The position numbers and the translations under genes are program-made. From assembly GCA_937928755.1 (NCBI GenBank), contig CALEZI010000133.1:1-22082 (forward strand): a stretch of DNA of 22,082 bases, given 5' to 3'. The notes under the pieces are model-generated. The model had not been told where the DNA came from. It did not search any database and saw only the letters and a program-made list of their open reading frames with translations. Shown here in pieces: positions 15,240 to 22,082 of the stretch. Origin of the DNA: an uncultured Rhodanobacteraceae bacterium. Lineage in GTDB: Bacteria; Pseudomonadota; Gammaproteobacteria; Xanthomonadales; SZUA-5. Position 1 is the stretch's first letter. Each line of letters begins with the position of its first letter.

Positions 15240-15728
15240 TCAGTTACAGGCGTTCAAAAAAATCTCTGCCAGGGTCTCGACACCGGCCTGATCGTCGGCA
15301 TCGAATCGCCCCGGCGCTGGACTGTCGATGTCCAGCACGCCGAGCAGCGTACCGTCGGGGTTGATCAACGGCACCACGATCTCCGAGCGCGATGCGGCAT
15401 CGCAGGCGATGTGGCCCGGGAATGCATGGACATCGGCGACCCGTTGCGTCGTGCGTGTCGTGGCTGCCGCGCCGCACACGCCGCGCGCCAGCGCAATGCG
15501 CACGCACGCCGGTTTGCCCTGGAACGGCCCGACCACCAGTTCCTTGCCGTCGAAGAAATAGAAGCCGACCCAGTTCACGTCAGGCAGCGTGTGATAGAGC
15601 AGCGCCGAGAAGTTCGCGGCGTTGGCGATGCGGTCGGACTCGCCTTCCAACAGATGGCGCGCCTGTTCGGCAAGGTCGGCGTACAGGGTCGGCTTGTCGG
15701 TTGCAGCGGGAGTGGCTAGTTCAAACAT
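15240..15728 (-). CDS. msrC: Free methionine-(R)-sulfoxide reductase (GAF domain)
   Basis: This 162-aa single GAF-domain enzyme reduces free methionine-R-sulfoxide with thioredoxin. The three conserved cysteines are Cys75 (PACVRI), Cys85 (RGVCG) and Cys109 (HIACDAASRSEIV), with the same 10- and 24-residue spacing as E. coli MsrC. NWVGFYFF and GVLDIDSPAPGRF are also family hallmarks. An extra cysteine lies two residues from the C-terminus. ATG 15728 fits family length; an in-frame reading up to 16709 crosses a repeat element and the next gene and is rejected. It lies 44 bp upstream of the TfoX-domain gene on the same strand. Confidence 0.93.
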   Translation of the reverse strand: MFELATPAATDKPTLYADLAEQARHLLEGESDRIANAANFSALLYHTLPDVNWVGFYFFDGKELVVGPFQGKPACVRIALARGVCGAAATTRTTQRVADVHAFPGHIACDAASRSEIVVPLINPDGTLLGVLDIDSPAPGRFDADDQAGVETLAEIFLNACN

Positions 15729-15849
15729 GGTCGGGGATTGCCGGAAAGGATGGCGCGGATTCTGGCCAACTATCGGGCTGCTGGCGAGTGCGGTTGCCTC
15801 CCCTGTGCCAGTACCCCAAACATGTGGCCATTCATTGAAGAAAGCCCTT

Positions 15850-15973
15850 GTCCGCAAAGGACGCAAAGAACGCAAAGGAGAGCAGAAGAGGGAGATCGCC
15901 CAATGAGAGACCGCGTCAACCTGAAGCCCACTTTCCTTTTGCTTCCTTTGCGTTTTTTGCGTCCTTTGCGGAC
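15850..15973. mobile_element. MITE-like inverted-repeat element A (CGCAAAGG family)
   Basis: Arms of about 30 bp (15850-15879 and 15944-15973, one mismatch, built from CGCAAAGGA/CGCAAAGAA words) enclose a 64-bp core. There is no transposase or coding content. Nothing else is evident in 15729-16024. Element B at 18433-18558 has the same arms and a core of nearly equal length but unrelated sequence. Mobility is inferred from form only. Confidence 0.6.
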
Positions 15974-16024
15974 AAAAAGGCAGTCCAACCGAACTGCCGA
16001 GTAGCGCCCAGACATCCCACCGGG

Positions 16025-18328
16025 TTACGGCAGCGACGCCAGAAACGCCTCCTGCATCGCCGTTTCGATTGCCCGCGGTGAACGTGTCGCGCGAATCTGG
16101 GCGATCGCATCCTGGGTGCTGTGTCCGCGTCGCTTGAGCCATGCGGCGGCCAGCGTGCCGGCGCGACCGAGGCCGCCGACGCAGTGGATCAGCGTGTCTC
16201 GGCCCTGCGCCAGTTCGCTGTCGACGAAGTCGAGCGCGCGGTCGAGTTCGGCGTGGGTCGGCACGCGGCCATCCACGATCGGCTGATGCAGCGCGTTCAA
16301 GCCGGCGCCGCTGTAGGCCGCCATCAAGTCCTCGACCCCATAGTGGGCGAATTCGTCGTTGGCCAGCAGGCACAGTACCGCGCCAACGCCTTGTGCCTTG
16401 AGCGCAGCGAGATCGGTATCGAGTTCGCGACCGAGATCGCGGCGACCTGGCAGCAGGGTCAAGCCGAGGCGACCGTTGACGCCCGTCTGGGCAGGCAGCC
16501 AGTCGACCCGCAGCGGCCCGTTGCGCTCGGCCAGATCGCTGTAGCGCTCGATCGCGGCCGCCGCGGTGTACAACGCCCAATGCCGCTGCACCGGCGTGCA
16601 TTCGTCGAAACCGAGCGTATGCACCGCGTAGCGGATCTGCCCGATCAGCAGTTGCTGCGCATCGCGATCGGCCTGGATCAAGGCCGGATAAAAGCCGCGC
16701 AACTTGCACAGCGTGCGCCAGGCGCGCTGCAACTGCGGCAGCACGAATTGCCGCGCATCGTCAGGCGACGGCGGACGGCCGAGATCCACCTCCGCGAGCA
16801 TCCGGTCGGTGAAGTCGAGCGCCTGCGGCAGCTCCGCGTCCGCAAGTGGCGTCCAGATGTACAACAGGTCGTTTTCGAGCTTGATCAGATCGCGCAGCAC
16901 GTGGCCACGGTGGGCATGGAAGAAATCGATCATCCAGACATTGCCGGGCGCGTCGATCAGGATGTTGGCGCCATTGAGATCGCCATGCACCCAGGAGAAA
17001 TAGTGCGCGCGCGCCAGGCGCGGCAGGCGTTCCAGCTCGCGTTCGTAGAACAGGCCGACGTGCGGCAGACGGCGATCGCCTGCGAACACCAGTTCATCGC
17101 CACTGCCATCGCCGCCGACAATGCCGGCCACACGCTTGCGCACGCCTGCGGCCCACTTCGGCGCGAACTCGTAGTAGTCGAGCAGATCAGTGCGCTCGGA
17201 ACTGGCGGCGGCATACAGGCGTCCCAACTGTTCGCCGAATACCTGCTGCAGCACGTGTGCGATCTGCGCCTCGTCGCCGCCGCGCTGATACAGCTTCTGC
17301 AGCGATCGCGAGCCGCCGCGTCCCATCGCCGCATAGCGATACTTGATGCCACCGCGATCGGCAAAATCGGCGAAGTCGGCGATTCGCGGAGCGCTGTTGC
17401 CGAGCACCGATTCGATGCGCTCGAACGAGCTGCGCTCTTGGCCCATCGGTCCCTGCGGGCCGATCTTGACCACATGCGGCACTTCCTCGTGGCCATGCAG
17501 GTCGACGCTCTCGGTGTCGAGCACGCGGTTGCCGGAGAAGCCGCCATCGAGCGCCCGATAGCGCACCAGGCGCGAGCCACGGAACAAGTAACGCAGCAAC
17601 TGCGCGTCGGTCGGATCGAGTCGGGTTGCGTCCTTGGGCTCCAGTTTCGGTTGCTCGGCATCGAAGCCGATCAGCGGCAGATCGCCGCGTTCACCGCCCA
17701 GGTATTCGACGAACTCGCCGAGCGAATCGATGACGCGCACGCCGAGGATGCGCGTCAGTTGCGTCAGCGCCAGAAAGTGGTTGGCGCGCGAAGAACTCGC
17801 GGTCAGCGCCGAGCACACCGCGATCTCGAACCCTGGGAAATGCGAGGCCAGGTCGTAGGCCAGATAGGTGATCTTGGCTTCGGTCCACACACCGGCCAGG
17901 CCGACCCGCAGGCGCTCGCCGCGATGGCGCGCGAGCACGTCCGGCAGGCGCGTGTCGACAAAATTGCTGAGCACGGTGGCGTCGACGATCTCGATCTGTT
18001 TGCCGGAGGCCAGGTCGTCGCAGCGGAACACGAATTCGGCGCCCGCCGAGCCGGCGATGCAATGCGCGCCGAAACGGGTCAGGTGCTCGCGCTGCACAGG
18101 ATTGGCGGGGTCGTGCCAGTCGCGGATGTGGATTACGCGCAGCTCGTGATCCGGCCGCTGGTGCGCCCACGAGGTCAGCCGCGCAACCGGTCCCTCGGCC
18201 GGATCCGGACCGAGCAACCGGCGCGATTCCTCATGGCCGACATGCAGCGCATTCGGCAGGCTCTGAAAGCGCCCGATCGGGCCGACGAAGTCGCGTTGCA
18301 GACAATCGGTGATCAGCAGGTTGGGCAT
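16025..18328 (-). CDS. Three-domain fusion: isochorismatase-like, APH-like kinase and CDKN3-like phosphatase
   Basis: A 767-aa cytoplasmic protein with no signal or membrane segment. Residues 1-215 follow the isochorismatase/nicotinamidase fold: Asp8 in LLITDCLQRDF is present, but the nucleophilic Cys position in the GVxTxxC motif is Lys152 and the usual Lys is Ala117, so hydrolysis is unlikely. Residues about 245-600 are an aminoglycoside-phosphotransferase-like kinase: loop DGGFSGNRV (261-269), Lys288 in HVVKIG, HGDLNGAN with Asp450 and Asn455, and Asp468 in MIDFFHAHRG. Residues 615-767 are a dual-specificity phosphatase: PIVDGRVP with general acid Asp686, and loop HCVGGLGRAG with Cys716 and Arg722. 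Kinase and phosphatase sites look complete. Substrates are unknown. The start sits four bases from a heptamer repeat and no ribosome binding site is visible. Confidence 0.82.
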   Translation of the reverse strand: MPNLLITDCLQRDFVGPIGRFQSLPNALHVGHEESRRLLGPDPAEGPVARLTSWAHQRPDHELRVIHIRDWHDPANPVQREHLTRFGAHCIAGSAGAEFVFRCDDLASGKQIEIVDATVLSNFVDTRLPDVLARHRGERLRVGLAGVWTEAKITYLAYDLASHFPGFEIAVCSALTASSSRANHFLALTQLTRILGVRVIDSLGEFVEYLGGERGDLPLIGFDAEQPKLEPKDATRLDPTDAQLLRYLFRGSRLVRYRALDGGFSGNRVLDTESVDLHGHEEVPHVVKIGPQGPMGQERSSFERIESVLGNSAPRIADFADFADRGGIKYRYAAMGRGGSRSLQKLYQRGGDEAQIAHVLQQVFGEQLGRLYAAASSERTDLLDYYEFAPKWAAGVRKRVAGIVGGDGSGDELVFAGDRRLPHVGLFYERELERLPRLARAHYFSWVHGDLNGANILIDAPGNVWMIDFFHAHRGHVLRDLIKLENDLLYIWTPLADAELPQALDFTDRMLAEVDLGRPPSPDDARQFVLPQLQRAWRTLCKLRGFYPALIQADRDAQQLLIGQIRYAVHTLGFDECTPVQRHWALYTAAAAIERYSDLAERNGPLRVDWLPAQTGVNGRLGLTLLPGRRDLGRELDTDLAALKAQGVGAVLCLLANDEFAHYGVEDLMAAYSGAGLNALHQPIVDGRVPTHAELDRALDFVDSELAQGRDTLIHCVGGLGRAGTLAAAWLKRRGHSTQDAIAQIRATRSPRAIETAMQEAFLASLP

Positions 18329-18332
18329 GATG

Positions 18333-18374
18333 TGTTGGTTGTTGGTTGTTGGTTGTTGGTTGTTGGCTGTTGTT
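18333..18374. repeat. Heptanucleotide microsatellite in the leader of the fusion gene
   Basis: Four exact copies of TGTTGGT and one TGTTGGC are followed by a degenerate TGTTGTT. The tract begins four bases before the start codon of the 767-aa gene, so in its mRNA it reads as an A/C-rich ACCAACA repeat where a ribosome binding site should be. Confidence 0.88.
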
Positions 18375-18432
18375 GGTTCAAGCGCATCACCCGTGAGGAC
18401 CAGCTTTTCGAAACCAACGGAGCCAAGCAGTT

Positions 18433-18558
18433 ATCCGCAAAGGACGCAAAGAACGCAAAGGAAAGCGAGCAAGTCGGAGGACTGAGGCGAGCGGAAAGGA
18501 AACGCTGCGCACTCACTCCTGCTGGGCTTTCTTTGCGTTCTTTGCGTCCTTTGCGGAC
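18433..18558. mobile_element. MITE-like inverted-repeat element B (CGCAAAGG family)
   Basis: Arms 18433-18465 and 18527-18558 differ at about two positions and match the arms of element A. The 61-bp core is unrelated to A's core. The element fills most of the divergent gap between the 767-aa gene and the tetR gene (18329-18659), which contains no coding gene. Confidence 0.62.
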
Positions 18559-18630
18559 AAAAAATGTTGGCAAAATCGCCGCGCGTTTCATGCACCCTGC
18601 GAGTCCCCATCACCATCCGTCACTTGACCG

Positions 18631-18648
18631 ACTGACCGATCGGTCAGT
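18631..18648. promoter_or_regulatory. TetR-type operator
   Basis: ACTGACCGATCGGTCAGT is a perfect 18-bp palindrome of the classic TetR-family operator form. It lies 11 bases before the tetR start. TTGACC at 18624 could serve as a -35 box, with a weak -10 near 18647, in which case the operator covers the promoter and the transcript is nearly leaderless. Autorepression of the tetR-adaptor-permease operon is the likely role. Confidence 0.8.
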
Positions 18649-18659
18649 ACCCTTGCGGG

Positions 18660-19313
18660 ATGACCACGATCGACGACCGCAGCGCCATCGACCGCATCCT
18701 CGACGAAGGTGTGCGGCTGTTCGCTGCGCGTGGTTTCGACGGGGTGTCGATGAATGACCTGGCCGGCGCGGCGCAGGTCAGCAAGGCCAACATCTTTCAC
18801 CACTTCGCCAGCAAGGACGTTCTTTACCTTGCCGCACTCAAGCACGCGGTTGCCGACTTTTCGCTGCAGTTGGCAGAGCTCAATCGCAGCGAGCCGGACT
18901 TCGCCGAGCGCGTGCGTACCTTTGTCGCGTGGCATTCCCTGCGCCTGCGCGAGCGCGAACCGCAGACGCGCTTGTTGTTGCGCGAGCTGTTCGGCGAGGG
19001 CCAGCGCGGTCCGGATCTGGCGCACGAAGTGTTCGGGGAAGGTCAGCGCCTGCTGCTGGAACTGGTATCGGCCGGACAGCAGGCAGGACATCTGCGCGCG
19101 GATGTCGACCCTGCGGTGGTGGCGTTGACGCTGGTTGCGGTCGACATCTTCAGCTTTCTCGCGGCACCGACCCTGTGCGCGATTCCGCAGATGGCGTTTG
19201 CCGCCGATTCCAAGACCCTGGCCGAACGCGTGGCCGATCTGATCCTGCATGGCGCGCTCGCGCGTGCTCAGCCAGCGGCGGTCTCGCCGACGTCACACGG
19301 AGAGCTTGCATGA
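18660..19313 (+). CDS. TetR/AcrR-family repressor
   Basis: A 217-aa regulator. The N-terminal DNA-binding domain (about 8-57) has the standard pattern: ILDEGVRLFAARGFDGVSMNDLAGAAQVSKANIFHHFASKDVLYLAAL, with the recognition helix at VSKANIFHHF. The C-terminal half is a helical ligand-binding domain with a hydrophobic segment (about 150-175). The gene lies directly behind the operator palindrome and overlaps the adaptor start as ATGA, so it is the first gene of the efflux operon and probably represses it until a ligand is bound. ATG 18660 is the only start that keeps the first helix; no good ribosome binding site precedes it. Confidence 0.93.
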   Translation: MTTIDDRSAIDRILDEGVRLFAARGFDGVSMNDLAGAAQVSKANIFHHFASKDVLYLAALKHAVADFSLQLAELNRSEPDFAERVRTFVAWHSLRLREREPQTRLLLRELFGEGQRGPDLAHEVFGEGQRLLLELVSAGQQAGHLRADVDPAVVALTLVAVDIFSFLAAPTLCAIPQMAFAADSKTLAERVADLILHGALARAQPAAVSPTSHGELA

Positions 19314-20422
19314 CGAGAATTCGCCTCAGTTTGTCCAGTTCCGCTTTGGCACTGAGCGCCGTATTGTTGCTCGCCGGATGCGGCGCGGAAGAAGCCAAAC
19401 CGGTGCCACGCGGCACGCCGATCACGGCGCAACTGCCCGAAGTGCGCACGGTTTCGACCGTGGAACACAGCGTCGGCGTGATCACTTCGCCCGAGCTTCC
19501 GCTGGTCAAGGCTGAAGCCACCGGCCGAGTCGTCGAACTGCTGGTCGATGCCGGTTCCACGGTGACCGTGGGGCAAGCACTCGCACGGCTCGACGACGAG
19601 GTGCAGCAACTCAGCCTGCGCTCCGCCGAAGCAGCGCTCAGACGCGCCGAGGTGCAGCGCGACAACGCCGCCACTTCGCTCAAGCGTCTGGCCGACCTGC
19701 AGGCCAGCGGCGCCGTCTCGCAGGGCGCGCTCGACGATGCCCGCGCCGCAGCGGATGCCGCAGCTGCGCAAGTCAACGAGGCGCGCGCGGTACTCGAACA
19801 GGCCCGCTGGGGCCAGCGCATGACCGCGATCGTGTCGCCGATTGCCGGCGTCGTGCAGCAACGACGAGTTGCCGTCGGCGATCTGGTGCGCGTCGGTGAT
19901 CCGGTGATCGAAATCGCAGCAGCTTCGGCGCTGCGTGCGGTGCTGCCGTTTCCGGAAACCTTTCTTGGCCGGATCCAGGTGGGTCAGCGCGTGCAGTTGA
20001 CGCTGCCCGAGCGCCCGCAACAGATCATCGAAGGCGAGATCAACGAACTTCGCCCCATCGTCGGCCGCGACAACCGCGCCATCGAGGCGATCGTTGCCTT
20101 CGCCAATCCCGGCGACTGGAAACCCGGCGCCAGCGTCGTTGGCGAGGTGATCATCGACGCGCGCCCCGAAGCGGTGACGGTGCCCGTCGAGTCTCTGGTA
20201 TTGCGTCCCGCGGGCGAACTGGTCTACGTCATCGAGGACGGCAAGGCGAAAGCGGCCCCGGTCACCGTGGGCGTGCGCACTGCTGGTTACGCCGAGATCC
20301 TGACCGGCCTTGGCGCCATGCAAACGGTCGCGGTCAAGGGCGCCGGCTTCCTTACCGACGGCGCGCCGGTAGAAGTGCGTGAAGGGCAGGAAAAAGGAAA
20401 AGGGGAAAAGGAAAAGGGGTGA
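19310..20422 (+). CDS. RND efflux periplasmic adaptor lipoprotein
   Basis: A 370-aa membrane-fusion protein that links an inner-membrane RND pump to an outer-membrane channel. The signal ends in lipobox LAGC with Cys24. Next come the lipoyl half-motif (GRVVELLVDAGSTVTVGQALARLDD, about 64-88), an alanine-rich helical hairpin (about 95-165), the second lipoyl half (SPIAGVVQQRRVAVGDLV) and beta-barrel and membrane-proximal domains. GGAG at 19299-19302 supports ATG 19310. The last residues (GQEKGKGEKEKG) are encoded by a purine repeat that recurs in the following noncoding gap, so the natural C-terminus was probably near VEVRE. Substrate is unknown; no outer-membrane channel gene is in view. Confidence 0.92.
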   Translation: MTRIRLSLSSSALALSAVLLLAGCGAEEAKPVPRGTPITAQLPEVRTVSTVEHSVGVITSPELPLVKAEATGRVVELLVDAGSTVTVGQALARLDDEVQQLSLRSAEAALRRAEVQRDNAATSLKRLADLQASGAVSQGALDDARAAADAAAAQVNEARAVLEQARWGQRMTAIVSPIAGVVQQRRVAVGDLVRVGDPVIEIAAASALRAVLPFPETFLGRIQVGQRVQLTLPERPQQIIEGEINELRPIVGRDNRAIEAIVAFANPGDWKPGASVVGEVIIDARPEAVTVPVESLVLRPAGELVYVIEDGKAKAAPVTVGVRTAGYAEILTGLGAMQTVAVKGAGFLTDGAPVEVREGQEKGKGEKEKG

Positions 20423-20735
20423 AGCGGGAGTCCCTTCCTACCCCGGCGAGATAGAACGAATTCAAGCTTTTCTGGCCGCCCGCTCCCGCGTGCTCCCCTC
20501 CCCCGTGCTTGGGGAGCGGGTGGCTGGAAACCTATCGAGAAGCGGGAAAAGGAAAAGGGAAAAAGGAAAAGGGGACAGCGATCCGCGCTGAGCCCGGACG
20601 CGATCGTCCCTTTCTCCCGTTCGCGGTCGCCGCCTGAGAACTCGGATTCGCCTCCAGCGCGCTCTTGATGTCCATTTTCCTTCTTCCCTTTCCCATTTTC
20701 CTGCTCCTTAACCCTTTTCCATTTTCCTGCTCTCG
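20385..20735. repeat. Purine/pyrimidine microsatellite region between adaptor and permease
   Basis: GGAAAAGG-type purine tracts at 20388-20417 and 20543-20575 are mirrored by pyrimidine tracts at 20670-20730 (TTTTCC, CCCTTTCCC), so the latter pair could form a long imperfect hairpin around a unique core of about 95 bp. CCATTTTCCTGCTC occurs twice 26 bp apart near 20693 and 20719. A GC hairpin (CCCGCTCCC with GGGGAGCGGG at 20511) lies between. The 316-bp gap 20423-20738 contains no gene. Confidence 0.75.
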
Positions 20736-20738
20736 ACC

Positions 20739-22082
20739 ATGTCCCTACCCACACTCTCGATCCGCCGCCACGTGTTCGCCGCGATGCTCAGCATCGTGCT
20801 GGTGCTGTTTGGCCTGATCGGCTACCAGCGCATCGGTGTCGATCGTTATCCGCAGATCGAGTTTCCGCTGGTCTCGGTGGTGACCGTGCTGCCGGGGGCC
20901 AATCCGCAGATCGTCGATACCAGCGTCACCGGCGTCATCGAGAGCGCGGTCAATGCGATTCCCGGCATCGATTTTGTAGCTTCGACCTCGCAGCCGGGCG
21001 TCTCCCAGGTGGTGCTGCAGTTCGATCTGAGCAAGAACATCGACGTCGCCTTCAACGAGGTGCAGGCCAAGGTCAACACGGTATTGCGGCAGTTGCCGGA
21101 TGACGCCGATCCGCCAGTGGTGGCCAAGGTCGAATTCGGCGCCGATCCAGTGTTGTGGCTGGCGCTGCAGGGCGACCGCACGCTGCAGCAGTTGAACCAG
21201 TACGCGCGCAACACGATCAAGAAGCGCCTGGAAACCATCGATGGCGTGGGTCAGGTACTGCTCGGCGGCCGCCGCGACCGCACCATCCGCGTCGATGTCG
21301 ATCTGGCGAAGATGGCTGCCTTCGGCGTCGATGCGCGCGATCTGCGCAGTGCGTTCGCGCGCGAGCACCTGTCGCTGCCGGGCGGTTTCGTGGTCGGCGA
21401 TCGCACCGAACAACTGCTCGAACTGGATCTCGAATACCACCAACCGGAAATCCTCGGGGAACTCGTGGTGCGCTACGCCGACCCGTTGCCGGTGCGATTG
21501 CGCGACATCGCCACGATCCACGACGATCTCGCCGACTTCCGGCAGATCGCCCGCATCAACGGCGAGCCCGGCGTCGGCATCGGCATCGTCAAGGTGTCGA
21601 ACGGCAACACCGTGGCCATCGTCGACGATGTTCTGGCACGCCTCGATCAGGAAATCCGCCCGCAACTGCCTGCCGGCATGACACTCAAAGTGGTGGTCGA
21701 CTCGTCGCAGCCGATCCGCGAGATCGTCGCTTCGCTCGAAGACCACCTCATCGAAGGCACCATCCTCGCCGCGCTGGTGGTCTGGCTGTTCCTGCAGAGC
21801 ATGCGCTCGACGCTGATCATCTCGCTGGCGATTCCGGTGTCGTTGCTCGGCGCCGTCGCCGTGATGTACTTCGCCGGTTACACCTTCAACACGATGACGC
21901 TGCTGGCGCTGCTGCTGCTGATCGGCGTGGTCGTCGACGATGCGATCGTGGTACTGGAGAACATCCATCGGCATCTGGAGTTTGATCGGGATCTGGCGCG
22001 TACTGAAACAGCAAATGCGGGGCTGGGGGCTGGGGGCTGGGGCGCGCTGCCCCAAGCCGGCACCGAGTCCGCGGCTCTGGAT
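20739..22082 (+). CDS. RND efflux permease (HAE1/AcrB type), truncated by the window edge
   Basis: The first 448 codons of an inner-membrane RND pump of about 1030 residues; the frame is open to the last base. The first membrane segment is at about 11-30, followed by RYPQIEFPLVSVVTVLPGA and the porter subdomains, then membrane segments near 335-405. The proton-relay pair Asp400-Asp401 (VVDDAIVVLEN) matches AcrB Asp407/Asp408. After IHRHLE (414) a segment of about 25 residues rich in Gly and Ala appears before TESAALD, which looks like the normal continuation. Its DNA is a GGGGGCT heptamer repeat. ATG 20739 has no ribosome binding site; a pyrimidine repeat sits directly upstream. It probably works with the adaptor 316 bp upstream. 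Confidence 0.9.
   Translation, partial: MSLPTLSIRRHVFAAMLSIVLVLFGLIGYQRIGVDRYPQIEFPLVSVVTVLPGANPQIVDTSVTGVIESAVNAIPGIDFVASTSQPGVSQVVLQFDLSKNIDVAFNEVQAKVNTVLRQLPDDADPPVVAKVEFGADPVLWLALQGDRTLQQLNQYARNTIKKRLETIDGVGQVLLGGRRDRTIRVDVDLAKMAAFGVDARDLRSAFAREHLSLPGGFVVGDRTEQLLELDLEYHQPEILGELVVRYADPLPVRLRDIATIHDDLADFRQIARINGEPGVGIGIVKVSNGNTVAIVDDVLARLDQEIRPQLPAGMTLKVVVDSSQPIREIVASLEDHLIEGTILAALVVWLFLQSMRSTLIISLAIPVSLLGAVAVMYFAGYTFNTMTLLALLLLIGVVVDDAIVVLENIHRHLEFDRDLARTETANAGLGAGGWGALPQAGTESAALD
22019..22042. repeat. GGGGGCT heptamer repeat inside the RND permease gene
   Basis: About three and a half copies of GGGGGCT lie in frame in the permease gene (codons about 427-435). The unit is seven bases, not a multiple of three, so a gain or loss of one copy would shift the frame. 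Confidence 0.8.

Noticed and set aside
15729..16709. N-terminal extension of msrC
   Set aside because: It crosses repeat element A and the 3' end of the fusion gene in the wrong frame; MsrC has family length from 15728.
16121..18757. 878-aa open frame on the plus strand
   Set aside because: It lies antisense to the 767-aa fusion, whose domains and catalytic motifs are clear, and its own translation shows no recognisable motif. It is a by-product of high GC content.
20745..22055. 436-aa minus-strand frame antisense to the RND permease
   Set aside because: The plus-strand frame encodes a clear RND pump with the proton-relay Asp pair; the histidine- and glutamine-rich antisense frame has no motif.

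Overview
The window is GC-rich bacterial chromosome with densely packed, often overlapping genes. It reads as a gammaproteobacterium of the Xanthomonadales (Lysobacterales) type. The support is a FimX-type REC-PAS-GGDEF-EAL protein of 690 aa, the mtaD-ubiG-mupP gene order known from Pseudomonas and its relatives, a Lys34-type EF-P facing epmB, and PHA-granule genes. The taxonomic call is inference; there is no rRNA or tRNA in the window.

Layout. 1-542: 9-bp tandem repeats followed by three ~132-bp REP-like hairpin units. 543-2191: two tandem paralogous, membrane-anchored, cysteine-patterned proteins of unknown function. 2304-3638 (-): PHA regulator phaR and acetoacetyl-CoA reductase phaB. 3706-4599 (-): gluQ, divergent from htpX (4674-5549, +). 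5745-7817 (-): fimX. 8014-9036 (-) and 9133-9702 (+): epmB and efp head to head, the EF-P maturation enzyme beside its target. 9725-13174 (+): a tight run of mtaD, ubiG, mupP and a squalene/phytoene-synthase-like protein, with overlapping start and stop codons. 13328-13870 (+): a protein resembling the putative molybdenum carrier (Rossmann) family. 13871-14297: a 40-bp palindromic tandem array with inverted copies. 14298-15728 (-): an NlpC/P60 lipoprotein, a TfoX C-terminal-domain protein and free methionine-(R)-sulfoxide reductase msrC. 16025-18328 (-): a 767-aa fusion described below. 18660 to the window end (+): a TetR regulator, an RND adaptor lipoprotein and an RND permease cut off by the window edge.

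The most unusual gene is the 767-aa protein. It joins an isochorismatase-like fold that appears to have lost its catalytic Cys and Lys, an APH-like small-molecule kinase with an intact HGDxxxxN/D core, and a CDKN3-like dual-specificity phosphatase with an intact C(x)5R loop. A kinase and a phosphatase in one chain beside a probable ligand-binding pseudo-hydrolase suggest a self-contained phosphorylation switch or a small-molecule phosphate cycle. Its start codon lies immediately downstream of a heptanucleotide microsatellite.

The second theme is repeats. At least five unrelated repeat families fill the gaps between genes, and some intrude into genes: a purine repeat forms the C-terminus of the RND adaptor, and a GGGGGCT heptamer lies inside the RND permease frame. 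Three families share one architecture, inverted repeat arms around a unique core.
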